A stretch of 64,000 nucleotides of DNA from Kutzneria sp. CA-103260 (GTDB lineage: Bacteria > Actinomycetota > Actinomycetes > Mycobacteriales > Pseudonocardiaceae). The position numbers and the translations under genes were made by a program. How positions within the stretch are numbered: position 1 is the first letter of the stretch; each line of letters starts with the position of its first letter. Below are positions 25,889-33,935 of the stretch, piece after piece. The notes beneath the pieces were generated by a model. The model saw nothing but the letters and a program-made list of their open reading frames with translations. It did not search any database and had not been told where the DNA came from. The stretch spans positions 8,432,001-8,496,000 of the forward strand of contig NZ_CP073318.1 in assembly GCF_018263855.1 (NCBI RefSeq), read 5' to 3'.

Positions 25889-26698
25889 TCAGGTGACCAC
25901 GCGGATGGTCCAGAAGTCCGAGGACAGGGACCGCTCGGTCAGGTAGGCGTACGGCATGGTGAAGTGGCCCTGCTGGCCCCAGCTCGTGCCCCACGAGTTG
26001 CGCACCAGGAAGCGCTGGCTGGCGTCGTCGTAGCCGACGGCGAGCACCGCGTGGCCGCCGAGCAGCTGCTCCGACGGGCCGGGCATCGGCACCACGCCGC
26101 TGTCGGCGACCTGCTGGCTCTCGAAGCTCTCGTACACGCTGAAGCCGAAGACGAACGGATAGCCGGCGGCCAGGCAGCCGCGCAGCTGGTCCAGCGTCGT
26201 CACCACCCGCTGGTAGGTGGTCGCCCGGCTCTTCAGCGCGTCCTGGTAGCAGGCGTTGCTCGGCTTGGTGGCCTCCCGGGAGCCGGCCGGGAAGTGGCCG
26301 TTCGCGTCGGCCGGAATGGCCTCGTAGGGCCACTCGGTCTCGGGGCAGACGCCCTGCTTGGCCACGCTCTTCACACCGTCGCGGATCTGCGCGCCGGAGT
26401 CGGTGCCGACGCTGCCCTCCATGGCCCGCTCGTTGTAGTAGATGAACAGGCGGGACGGCGTGAAGTCGGCGAGCCCCTGCTTGCGCAGCGAGAACTCGAA
26501 GGCGCCGGCGATGGCGTTGGCCGTGCAGCTGCCGATCTGACCCTGGTCGTAGCACTCGGGCAGGCCGGCCCTCAGGTCGGTCTTGGCCGGCAGGTTGGCG
26601 AGGGCGGCGCGGGGCGCGGCGTAGACGAGGTCCCTGGCGTCGGGCAGGTCAGGAATCCATCCGTAGCGGGCGACGCTCCTCGGTGTCGGACTGGTCAT
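25889..26698 (-). CDS. Papain-superfamily (C1) cysteine peptidase
   Basis: A 269-residue peptidase of the C1 family. Catalytic elements are all present: the oxyanion Gln and nucleophile Cys in DQGQIGSCTANA, the His in GGHAVLAVGYDD, and the Asn in VRNSWGTSWG. No signal peptide or long propeptide precedes the catalytic domain: only about 40 residues (SPTPRSVARYGWIPDLPDAR) come before it. This is typical of the bacterial C1 group that starts with a GWxPDLPDxRD-like segment. Its substrate is unknown. ATG 26698 is chosen, with aggggac seven bases upstream. Stand-alone unit. Confidence 0.88.
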   Translation of the reverse strand: MTSPTPRSVARYGWIPDLPDARDLVYAAPRAALANLPAKTDLRAGLPECYDQGQIGSCTANAIAGAFEFSLRKQGLADFTPSRLFIYYNERAMEGSVGTDSGAQIRDGVKSVAKQGVCPETEWPYEAIPADANGHFPAGSREATKPSNACYQDALKSRATTYQRVVTTLDQLRGCLAAGYPFVFGFSVYESFESQQVADSGVVPMPGPSEQLLGGHAVLAVGYDDASQRFLVRNSWGTSWGQQGHFTMPYAYLTERSLSSDFWTIRVVT

Positions 26699-26887
26699 GG
26701 TGATGTCCCCTCGTAGGGCCGCCGTTACCCGGCGGGTACCGCTGACAGGACCATCGGCACTGGCGCCTGATACGAAACTCGGCCGTTTGAGTGGCGGGCC
26801 GGAAATCACCCAAACACACCAAGGGGCGCCCGACGGAATGGGATCTCCGTGGACGCCCCAGGTAAAACTTCGCTTATTCCTGCGCCG

Positions 26888-27112
26888 TCACGCCGGCGGC
26901 AGCCACCCCGCGAAGACCCGCCGCACCAGCGTCGGCAGCAGCCCCGAGCTGGCCCGACGGTGCGCGCCGCGGTGGCCGCGGCGCGAGGTCGCCGGCTGCT
27001 GCGGCGAACTCGGCGGCCGGTTCGCCGACCGGGTGCGATCCGGGAAAGCGTGCACAATGATCTGCACTCGGTCGTGTGACCCGTCACGCTGAGGTGGCGG
27101 TTCTACACTCAA
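26888..27112 (-). CDS. Possible small basic protein with TTG start
   Basis: A 74-codon frame. Third positions are strongly G/C in its second half (codons for SSGLLPTLVRRVFAGWLPP at the end), as expected for a real gene here. The TTG at 27112 has gagagga six bases upstream, a good ribosome binding site. The product is proline- and arginine-rich in the middle. It ends in a short hydrophobic/basic segment. I recognise no family. It could alternatively start at the GTG about 15 codons in. It lies 190 bases upstream of the C1 peptidase on the same strand. Confidence 0.4.
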   Translation of the reverse strand: MSVEPPPQRDGSHDRVQIIVHAFPDRTRSANRPPSSPQQPATSRRGHRGAHRRASSGLLPTLVRRVFAGWLPPA

Positions 27113-27153
27113 AGTCGGTCCTCTCTCGGCAACGACATGGGATGGACTGAGCC

Positions 27154-27192
27154 GCCGCGGTTCCTGCTGCCACGTCGACCGCGGCCTTTTTT
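27154..27192 (+). terminator. Intrinsic terminator-like hairpin with T6 tract
   Basis: An 8-bp stem (gccgcggt/accgcggc) with a 16-base loop is followed by C and six T on the plus strand. T-tracts are rare in this genome, so this is notable. No confident plus-strand gene precedes it, so it may end a small RNA. On the minus strand it would lie in the leader of the 27112 gene. Confidence 0.5.
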
Positions 27193-27334
27193 GGTGCCGG
27201 AATCATGCTCCCGTCACCGCCCCCTGACACGAGGGGTTGATCCCACACCGCCCGATCATCGACGACCGGTCGCCCCCGATCGACGAACGGCACCCCGGTA
27301 TCGGTCGCCATGATCGTCGAAACGCTTCGGTTCA

Positions 27335-27454
27335 CACTTTCGAGTGACTCAAGGGTTACACGCAGATGCACGTGCGCGGGATATTCCACAACTCCCGCAC
27401 GTCACGACACTAAAGAGTGACCCTCAAATGAGAGGGGAGGTTACGCAGGTCACG
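27335..27454. repeat. Two diverged copies of a regulatory-looking module
   Basis: Each copy starts with a CACT-N4-AGTG palindrome (27335-27346 and 27408-27419). Each then has gac, a ctcaa element, ggttac and gcag, with short indels. The two are 73 bases apart. Between them lies another imperfect inverted repeat (acgtgc..ggg with cccgcacgt). This is the most palindrome-dense non-coding stretch in the window. The rest of 27113-27427 shows nothing else I can name. A duplicated promoter/operator is the simplest reading; the controlled gene is uncertain. Confidence 0.45.
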
Positions 27455-27763
27455 AGCCCATCGTCGGGCGCTGACAACGCTGTCAGTGAAGAATTCCATG
27501 AAACCGCGCCGCCGCCGAGGGTGAGTGCGCTGGGCCTTACGACCCATGGCCCCGCACATCATCGTGCGGCCCGCATCGACCGGCTACTCATCCGGCCGCC
27601 ACTGGGGTGGCGTCGTCAGTGCGCGACGATCGGCGACTCGACGTGGGCCTTCGCGACGCGCATCCACCACGTGTGTGACCAGGCCTCGCGCGGCTCTCGC
27701 CCCGACACAGGGTGCTTTCCCATCTGTGGAGGGCCGTGCGGGGCCTACCTCGTCAGCACCTAG
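27428..27763 (+). CDS. Uncertain hypothetical ORF
   Basis: A 111-codon frame starting MRGEVTQVTSP and ending GGPCGAYLVST. The ATG lies inside the second copy of the 27335-27454 module, so expression would be leaderless or nearly so. Third-position GC is only moderate, weaker than in surrounding genes, so it may be a degraded or recently acquired gene or not a gene at all. It has a Cys-containing C-terminus (CDQ, CFPICGGPC). Its stop overlaps the last codon of the convergent decayed oxidoreductase. Confidence 0.25.
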   Translation: MRGEVTQVTSPSSGADNAVSEEFHETAPPPRVSALGLTTHGPAHHRAARIDRLLIRPPLGWRRQCATIGDSTWAFATRIHHVCDQASRGSRPDTGCFPICGGPCGAYLVST

Positions 27764-28742
27764 CTCGACAGGGCTGACCGCTCCTCGGCCGTGACCGGCG
27801 GTTGCGCCGCCGGCGAGTGTCGCGGCCCCCGCAGCGTGGCCAACACGATCTTCGGCGCCACCAGGGTGGTCATCGGCACGGACAGGGTCATCGCGTCGAT
27901 CAGCGCCTCGGCCACGTCGGGCCGGCTGATCGCCGTCCTGGTCAGGCGTTCCACGTACCGGCGGACCACCAGCGTCATCCGGGTCGGTCCGGCGCCGGTC
28001 ACGTTGGGATACAAGCAGTCCTCGCCCGAGGCCGTCGTCCAGGCGGGTTCGACGGTCCGCCCGATCGCCCGCTGGATCCGTCGACCGGTGTCCGCGCCCA
28101 GCCCTCGACCATCCAGTTCGTCGCGCATCGCCCGTGCCCCCAACGCCGCCACCGACATGCCGTGCCCGTACACGGGGTTGTAGGTCGCCACCGCGTCCCC
28201 CAGCACCACCAGGCCCGCCGGCCACTGCTTGTTCTTCTCGAAGAACCGCCGCCGGTTCACCAGCCCATGCGCCGTCACCATGTCCGTCAGCGGTTCGGCG
28301 TCAGCAATCAGGTCGCCGACAACCGGATGCCGCACCGCTTCCCGCGCGAACCTGACGAAGTCCTCCGCATCCACCGCCGCACCACCGAGTCGATGAGGCT
28401 CCGGCTGCACGACATCAGGTATTGCTTGCCCGGGAACCTTGTCAGCCATCCCTGGGCACTCATCGACACCAGGTGCCCTGGCAGCTCATGCCGATGCGCC
28501 CCTGCCCCCAGCAGTTCTTCCATCGCCCCCGGCACCAGGCTCTCGATCGCCCTCGCCCCACCCGACATCAACAGGTGCGCGTGCCTCGCTTGCGGCACCC
28601 CTCACCGATCCGCCGCCCCTTCCGGCAGTCGATCCCGTTCCACCACAACGACTTCGTCCGCATGCCCCGTCACCGCCGCCACCGCCAACGTCCCCGCCAG
28701 CCCCCCACCCAAAACCACCACGCGCCGCTTCCCCGCCCCCAT
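27760..28742 (-). pseudogene. Decayed FAD-dependent oxidoreductase
   Basis: The frame opening at ATG 28742 has the FAD Rossmann motif VVVLGGGLAGTLA and ends its first strand with VVVVERDRLPEG. Codon 47 (28602-28604) is TGA. The same frame then continues with GVPQARHAHLLMSGGARAIE, a hallmark of this flavoprotein family. It reads on to about 28375 and ends in DSVVRR. There the frame changes and a family middle region of roughly 130-150 residues is absent. The remaining C-terminal part (VDAEDFVRFAREA, VVLGDAVATYNPVYGHGMSV) reads to 27760. So one nonsense change plus an internal deletion with frameshift have inactivated it. Intact relatives act as monooxygenases or polyketide-type oxidoreductases. 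Confidence 0.8.
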
Positions 28743-28982
28743 CCCGCCCCCCAGTCAGTCCGATTCCCCCAACCTAGGCCCAATTCCACCCCGCACGAGA
28801 AGGCGGCAGTGCAGGAAGCGGAGGGGCTGGGGGAGTCAAAGCGGAAACGCAGAAACAACGGAAGCAAGGCCGACCCACCGCAGGGGCGAGCGAAGCGAAG
28901 CCTGACCCGAGGGCGATGGCGAGCGCAGCGAGCCGAGCCCCGATGGGGGGTGCAGGGGGGCGAAGCCCGCCCTGCCTGGGGG

Positions 28983-29049
28983 TGTGGGGCGCGAGCCCCA
29001 CAAGCGAAGCGGAAGACAAACGGCGAGCGCTCTGCGCGAGCACTCGCCG
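28983..29049. repeat. Two-hairpin repeat element, copy next to tRNA-Thr
   Basis: Hairpin one is tgtggggc/gccccaca with a four-base loop. Hairpin two (29021-29049) has cggcgag/ctcgccg arms. Spacing and order match the two better copies at 49516-49590 and 49609-49685, though sequence outside the first stem differs. The rest of 28743-28982 is G-rich, repeat-like and has no gene I can support. Confidence 0.5.
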
Positions 29050-29057
29050 TCCATGTC

Positions 29058-29134
29058 TGGAGCCGCCTGTCGGAATCGAACCGACGACCTGCTCATTACG
29101 AGTGAGCTGCTCTGGCCGACTGAGCTAAGGCGGC
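29058..29134 (-). tRNA. tRNA-Thr (anticodon CGT)
   Basis: Read on the minus strand, a full cloverleaf folds. The acceptor is gccgcct/aggcggc, the D stem gctc/gagc, the anticodon stem gctca/tgagc with loop ctcgtaa (anticodon cgt), and the T arm contains ggttcgattcc. A CCA end is encoded (29058-29060). It reads ACG codons, common in this GC-rich genome. No integrase or duplicated tRNA tail is seen beside it. Confidence 0.95.
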
Positions 29135-29237
29135 GTGGTGCGTGACCACTATAGCCGGAGCTCGGGGCTGCTCGCGCACGGGTTGGCGGGCAGGCGGGGG
29201 TGACGGGGGTCTCATCTGGGCGGGTTCGCTCGATAGC

Positions 29238-29280
29238 GCTAACGGTGGGCCCGTCACCTGCGGTTACCTACGTCGTTAGC
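29238..29280 (+). promoter_or_regulatory. Inverted repeat upstream of the 29331 gene
   Basis: gctaacg (29238-29244) and cgttagc (29274-29280) form 7-bp arms 29 bases apart in the leader of the secreted-protein gene. It may be a regulator site or mRNA stem; no regulator is linked. Confidence 0.35.
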
Positions 29281-29330
29281 CCCTACGTGACGCCGGTCTC
29301 AGGCGCCGGTCACTGAGGAGGAAGCTGCTG

Positions 29331-30926
29331 ATGCGAGGTCGCCCGCCGCTCGCCCTGGCATTGCCGGCCGCTGTCGCCTTGTTGGCGGTGGGTGCGGGTC
29401 CGGCGTTCGGGGTGCCGACGACGACGCCGGTGCCCGGTCCGGCGGATCCGAGTCAGCCGCCGGCGTCGGCGGCGAATGGGCCGCAGCCGTTGGGGCACGC
29501 GGTGGGGGACGCGGGTGGCGGCTTGGCGGTGGTGCGGCTGCTGCCGAATTCGACGCCGACCACGACGATCTTGCCGGGTTTGCAGGACGAGCTGCCGAAG
29601 CAGCCGGCGGCGGAGGCGGGGTTCGGCCTGTCGAGCGCGCAGGCGAACTCGGAGGCGTATCTGTCGTACGAGCGGGCGATCGCGCAGGCGTCGCCGTTGG
29701 GGTTCGCGATCGGGGGGAACGCGCCGCAGACGCCGGGCTCGTTGTCGCAGACGGCGCTGCCGGACAATCCGCAGCCGTCGACGGGTGGCCTGACTCCGCC
29801 GTCGACGCCGCTGGACTCGCTGGTGAAGGTGGGTCTGCTGAACGGCAGCGTGCACGCGCGCTGGAGCGAGACGACGGGCCCGTGTGTGGACACGATCTCG
29901 GACGCGCAGACGTCGTTGGCGGATCTGTCGGTGTTGAACGCGATCCCGAACCTGCCGAACGTCACGGACCTGACGGGCTTGATCAACCCGAGTTCGAAGC
30001 TGGACCAGGGCACGGCCAACCAGGTCGTGGACTCGCTGAAGACGATGACGGCCCCGTTGAGCCAGCTGGGCGGCCTGTTGTCGGGCAAGCCGTCGGCGGA
30101 TGGCCTGGGTTCGCTGGTGAGCCTGCCGAACACGCTGAGTTCACGTTCGGTGGTGAAGCTGGTGGACATCCCGGGGTCGCCGAACAAGGCGGTGCAGTCG
30201 ACGTCCACGATGCAGGTGGCCAGCGTGAAGATCCTCGCGGGCACGCCGATGGAGCTGGACGTGAACGTGGTCAGCCAGCCGACGTTGCAGGTGACGTCGA
30301 CGGGTGACGCGAAGACGTCGACGGTGGCCTACACGGCTCCGGTGTTGCAGGTGGTGCAGGGCGGCAAGACGCTGGGCACGCTGGATGCGGCGAATCCGAA
30401 GCTGGATGTGCCGGTGGGCGTTCCGCTGCCGGGCGCGGACCAGCTGGGCAAGCTGCCGATCATCGGCGGTCTGCTGCCGAACGGCAGTGCGCTGCCGGCG
30501 AACCTGAAGAAGATCGACATCGGCGTGCTGCGGCTGCAGATCGCCGAGTTGGACCAGAAGACGCAGGCGATCAAGGGCCAGCCGTTCGACGGCTTCCAGC
30601 TGGGCGCGACGGCCCGGCTGCTGGATCTGCAGGTGCTGCCCACGGACGCGTTGGGCCTGCCGAACCTGCCGTCGGCGCTGGCCCAGGTGACGTTGGGCGA
30701 GCAGGTGGCGCGGGCAGTGGCGCCGACCGGTGGCGTGGTGTGCGGTTCGACGACGACACCGGGCACGCCGGCGAACCCGGCCCCGCAGGGCTCGCCGCCG
30801 CTGGCCTACACGAACGCGGCGTACGCGGCGATCCCGTTGTTCTGGACGGGCACGGCGTTGCTGCTGGTCGGCGTGGTGGTTGTCGCGGCGCTGCCCTACC
30901 GCCGGCAGCGCCGCGACAACGGCTAG
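29331..30926 (+). CDS. Secreted, C-terminally membrane-anchored protein of unknown function
   Basis: A 531-residue protein. It has a signal peptide (about 1-27, LALPAAVALLAVGAGPAFG), a long Ser/Thr/Pro/Gln-rich extracellular part and one C-terminal helix (about 503-521, LFWTGTALLLVGVVVVA), ending in a basic tail RRQRRDNG. That is a sortase-independent, stop-transfer type of anchor. Two stretches, around 270-345 and 395-470, look beta-rich and repetitive (VSQPTLQVTSTGD; LQIAELDQKTQ). I do not recognise a family beyond actinobacterial surface proteins. ATG 29331 has aggaggaag upstream. The stop is two bases before the convergent GH88 stop, with no terminator between them. Confidence 0.75.
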   Translation: MRGRPPLALALPAAVALLAVGAGPAFGVPTTTPVPGPADPSQPPASAANGPQPLGHAVGDAGGGLAVVRLLPNSTPTTTILPGLQDELPKQPAAEAGFGLSSAQANSEAYLSYERAIAQASPLGFAIGGNAPQTPGSLSQTALPDNPQPSTGGLTPPSTPLDSLVKVGLLNGSVHARWSETTGPCVDTISDAQTSLADLSVLNAIPNLPNVTDLTGLINPSSKLDQGTANQVVDSLKTMTAPLSQLGGLLSGKPSADGLGSLVSLPNTLSSRSVVKLVDIPGSPNKAVQSTSTMQVASVKILAGTPMELDVNVVSQPTLQVTSTGDAKTSTVAYTAPVLQVVQGGKTLGTLDAANPKLDVPVGVPLPGADQLGKLPIIGGLLPNGSALPANLKKIDIGVLRLQIAELDQKTQAIKGQPFDGFQLGATARLLDLQVLPTDALGLPNLPSALAQVTLGEQVARAVAPTGGVVCGSTTTPGTPANPAPQGSPPLAYTNAAYAAIPLFWTGTALLLVGVVVVAALPYRRQRRDNG

Positions 30927-30927
30927 C

Positions 30928-32133
30928 TCAGATGTCGAGCGCGAGGTTGATCCGGTCGGGTCGCAGGACCCGCAGGATCGCCTCCATCAGGTAGTAGTCG
31001 GCGTAGGGCAGCCCGATCTCGACGCCGTCCTCGGCCGGCCGGTTGCGGGTGCCGCGGGACACGATGGCGTCGGCCCGCGTCGACCTGGTGGTCAGGCAGG
31101 TCTTGCCGAGGGCGTCGAGGAACCGCAGCGCGGCGGCCTCGTAACGCGGGTTGCCGGTGAGCTTGGCCAGGTCGAGCAGGCCGGCGGCGTTGACGGTCGC
31201 GGCGGAGGAGTCCTTGACGTCGTACGGCGCGAGCGGCGACCGGTAGTCCCACACCGGGACGTAGTCGTCGGTGATGTGCTGGATGGTCCAGTCGGCCAGC
31301 CGCCGGGACACGTCGAGGAAAGCCCGGTCGCCGGTGCGGTGGAACATCCGCGCGAAGCCGTACACGCCCCACGACTGGCCCCGCGACCAGCACGACGTGG
31401 CGCTGTAGCCCTGCACGGTGTTCTGCCCGATCGGTGCGCCGGTGTCGGGGTTGAAGTCGAACACGTGGCAGGTGGTGTTGTCCGGCCGCACCATGTACCT
31501 GGCCGCGGTCTTGGCGTGCGCGACGGCGATGTCCTGGTACTTGCTGTCCCCGGTGACCTTGGTGGCCCAGCACAGCAGATCCAGGTTCATCATGGTGTCG
31601 ATGATCATCCGGCCGGCGTTGTCCGGCGTGCCCAGCGCGCCCCAGGCCCGGATGAACTGGCCCTTGGGGTTGAAGCGCTTGATCAGCTCGCCGGCGGCGA
31701 CCAGCGCGCCGTCCCGCCAGGACGTGTCGCCGGTGAGGCGGTAAGCGGTTACCCACGACGGCAAAAAGAGAAAACCCAAGTCGTGGTCGGTGTTCTGGGT
31801 CTCGCGCGGGGCCAGCTTCAGCGCCCACGACTGGGCCAGCTGTCGGAAGAAGTCGTCGTTGGTGTCGAGGTAGGCCATCCACAGCTGGCCGGGCCAGAAG
31901 CCGCCGACCCAGCTGCCGTCGGCCGCGGTGGTGTACTTCTCGAACTTGGTTCCGGTCGGGAAGGCCGTCACCGTGGGCGCGACAGCCCGCAGCTTGGCGA
32001 CGGCGTAATCCATGGTGCGGCGCAGGTTTCCGAGACCGGACGTCTCGGCGTCGGCAGCGGCGGGTGTGGCGACCAAGGCTCCTCCAGCGGCGACAGCAGC
32101 TCCGGCGATCAGGGATCTACGCGACAGAGTCAT
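30928..32133 (-). CDS. Exported GH88-family unsaturated glucuronyl hydrolase
   Basis: Releases 4-deoxy unsaturated uronic acid from oligosaccharides left by polysaccharide lyases. The 401-residue protein starts with a Tat signal (SRRSLIAGAAVAAGG, ending near ATPAAA). The alpha6/alpha6-barrel motifs follow: GSWVGGFWPGQLWMAY, TDHDLGFLF with a catalytic Asp, MIIDTMMNLDLL with the second Asp, and RGQSWGVYGFARM. Its ATG at 32133 overlaps the permease stop by one base (TGATG). With kduI and kduD just across the divergent promoter, the substrate is probably an unsaturated uronide. GH105 is the alternative family; polysaccharide source is unknown. Confidence 0.88.
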   Translation of the reverse strand: MTLSRRSLIAGAAVAAGGALVATPAAADAETSGLGNLRRTMDYAVAKLRAVAPTVTAFPTGTKFEKYTTAADGSWVGGFWPGQLWMAYLDTNDDFFRQLAQSWALKLAPRETQNTDHDLGFLFLPSWVTAYRLTGDTSWRDGALVAAGELIKRFNPKGQFIRAWGALGTPDNAGRMIIDTMMNLDLLCWATKVTGDSKYQDIAVAHAKTAARYMVRPDNTTCHVFDFNPDTGAPIGQNTVQGYSATSCWSRGQSWGVYGFARMFHRTGDRAFLDVSRRLADWTIQHITDDYVPVWDYRSPLAPYDVKDSSAATVNAAGLLDLAKLTGNPRYEAAALRFLDALGKTCLTTRSTRADAIVSRGTRNRPAEDGVEIGLPYADYYLMEAILRVLRPDRINLALDI

Positions 32134-33746
32134 CAGGGCACCATCCATCCGAGCACGGGGGTGGACTGCAGGTAGACGAGCACGCACAGGACCAGCAACA
32201 GGCCGACGCTCCAGCCGAAGACGCGGCGGAACAGCTCGCCTTCCTTGCCCACCAGGCCGACCGCGGCGGTGCCGATGGCCAGGTTCTGCGGCGAGATCAT
32301 CTTGGCCATCACGCCGCCGGAGCTGTTGGCCGCGCCGAACAGGATCGGGGAGGCGCCCAGCTGGTGCGCGGCGGCGAACTGGGAGCCACCGAGCAGGGTG
32401 TTGGAGCCGACGTCGGTGCCGGTGATGGTGACGCCGAACCAGCCGACGACCGGGGACAGGAAGGCGAAGAACGCGCCGGTGCCGGCCAGCCACGAGCCCA
32501 GGGTGGTGATCTGGCCGGACAGGTTCATCACGTACGACAGCGCGAACACGGCGAGGATGGCCAGGATCGCCCAGCCGAACTGCTTCACGGTCCGCCCGTA
32601 GATCCGGACCGCGTCCCCGATGCCGATCTTGAGCACGAGCAGCGACAGCAGGCCGGAGACGAGCAGCAGGGTGCCGGTGGCGCCGAAGAAGTTGAGGGTG
32701 TAGCTGGTGTCGACCTTCTTGCCGGCGGCGTTCTGGATGGCCAGGCCGGGCCAGCCGAACTTCCACACGACGGCGTTGAGCGCGGCCTTGATCGGCGCGA
32801 TCTGGGCCAGCGAGAAGACCACCACGATAATCGCGTACGGGCTGAACGCCTTGATCACGTCAGCCCGGCTGTCACGCACGTCGTCGCCGGTCGCGGTGGC
32901 CACACCGCCACCGCCACCGGTGGCCACGGACGCGGTGGCCGGCTGCCAGACCCGGACCAGCAGCAGCACGGCGCCGGCCGACACGATGGCCGCCAGGATG
33001 TCGCACAGCTGGTAGGACAGGTAGCTGGACACCAGGAACTGGGTGAGGCCGAAGCTCACGCCGGCGACCAGCGCCGCGGGCCACGCCTCACGCAGGCCCT
33101 TGCGGCCGTCGGCGATGAACAGCAGCACGAACGGCACGATCGCGGCCAGGAAGCACACCTGCCGGCCGGCCATCGCGCCGAACTGGTCCACCGGCAGCCC
33201 GCTGATCGGGCCGAGCGCGGTGATCGGGTTGCCGAGGCCGCCGAACGCGACCGGCGCGGTGTCGGCGACCAGCGTCAGCGCGGCCGCCTTGAGCGGGTTG
33301 ACGCCGAGCGCGATCAGCATCACCGAGCAGATCGCCACCGGGCTGCCGCCGCCGGCAAGCGCTTCCAACAAAGCGCCGAAAGAGAAAGCGATCACGATGG
33401 CCTGCACCCGCGAGTCCCCGCTGACCGAGCTGAAGGCCCGGCGCAGCACCTCGAAGTGCCCGCTGTGCACCGTCAGGTTGTAGACCCAGATCGCGTTGAA
33501 GGTGATCCACAGGACCAGCAGCACGCTGTTGGCCATGCCGAACAGGCCCGCGTCGAGGGTCTGGCCGATCGGCATGCCGAAGCCGGCCACGGCGATCACG
33601 ATGGAGATCACCAGTGCCGCGATGCCGGCCCAGTGCGCCTTCCACTTCAGCCCGCCCAGCAGCACGAGCACCGCGAGCAGGGGGATCAGCGCCAACAACG
33701 CGGACAGCGTGAGCGAGCCGGCCGGGTCGAGGGTCTGTCTGAACAC
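32133..33746 (-). CDS. LldP-family (L-lactate permease type) transporter
   Basis: A 537-residue permease with about 13-14 membrane helices. Family blocks are visible: FNAIWVYNLTVHSGHFEVLRR, FSFGALLEALAGGGSPVAI, GLGNPITALG, and FGVTITGTDVGSNTLLGG near the end. Characterised members import lactate or glycolate with protons. No lactate dehydrogenase is nearby. It is instead co-transcribed with the GH88 hydrolase and faces kduI, so uptake of an unsaturated uronate or related keto-acid is a reasonable inference. Nothing in the sequence alone separates the two substrates. Confidence 0.85.
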   Translation of the reverse strand: MFRQTLDPAGSLTLSALLALIPLLAVLVLLGGLKWKAHWAGIAALVISIVIAVAGFGMPIGQTLDAGLFGMANSVLLVLWITFNAIWVYNLTVHSGHFEVLRRAFSSVSGDSRVQAIVIAFSFGALLEALAGGGSPVAICSVMLIALGVNPLKAAALTLVADTAPVAFGGLGNPITALGPISGLPVDQFGAMAGRQVCFLAAIVPFVLLFIADGRKGLREAWPAALVAGVSFGLTQFLVSSYLSYQLCDILAAIVSAGAVLLLVRVWQPATASVATGGGGGVATATGDDVRDSRADVIKAFSPYAIIVVVFSLAQIAPIKAALNAVVWKFGWPGLAIQNAAGKKVDTSYTLNFFGATGTLLLVSGLLSLLVLKIGIGDAVRIYGRTVKQFGWAILAILAVFALSYVMNLSGQITTLGSWLAGTGAFFAFLSPVVGWFGVTITGTDVGSNTLLGGSQFAAAHQLGASPILFGAANSSGGVMAKMISPQNLAIGTAAVGLVGKEGELFRRVFGWSVGLLLVLCVLVYLQSTPVLGWMVP

Positions 33747-33825
33747 TTCTCACCGCCTTTTCCCAGGTTGAAGCCCGAATGGAGACCGGACCCCGTGACC
33801 GGCGGCGGTGGTGACGGGGGCCCTT

Positions 33826-33850
33826 GTTCCGTGGGACGGAACGTAGTTCC
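33826..33850. promoter_or_regulatory. Overlapping palindromes, probable IclR operator
   Basis: gttccgt-ggg-acggaac (33826-33842) overlaps ggaac-gta-gttcc (33838-33850). It sits between the divergent permease/GH88 and kduI/kduD/iclR units. IclR proteins often bind TGGAA-N-TTCCA-like palindromes, so this is the likely site of the linked regulator. Confidence 0.6.
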
Positions 33851-33935
33851 ATAAGTGGCGACATCGTGTCATCTGCTCGTCACATACGCCAGGGGTCAAC
33901 CGCCGCTGCCCCCGCTAGCCCAGCAGGAGCACCAC

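Noticed and set aside
26699..29134. A tRNA-Thr-associated integrative element
   Set aside because: No integrase, excisionase or repeated tRNA tail was seen; gene decay and repeats alone do not show an island.
32133..33746. A plain lactate utilisation permease
   Set aside because: Not excluded by sequence, but no lactate dehydrogenase or LldR-type regulator is nearby, whereas uronate genes flank it on both sides.
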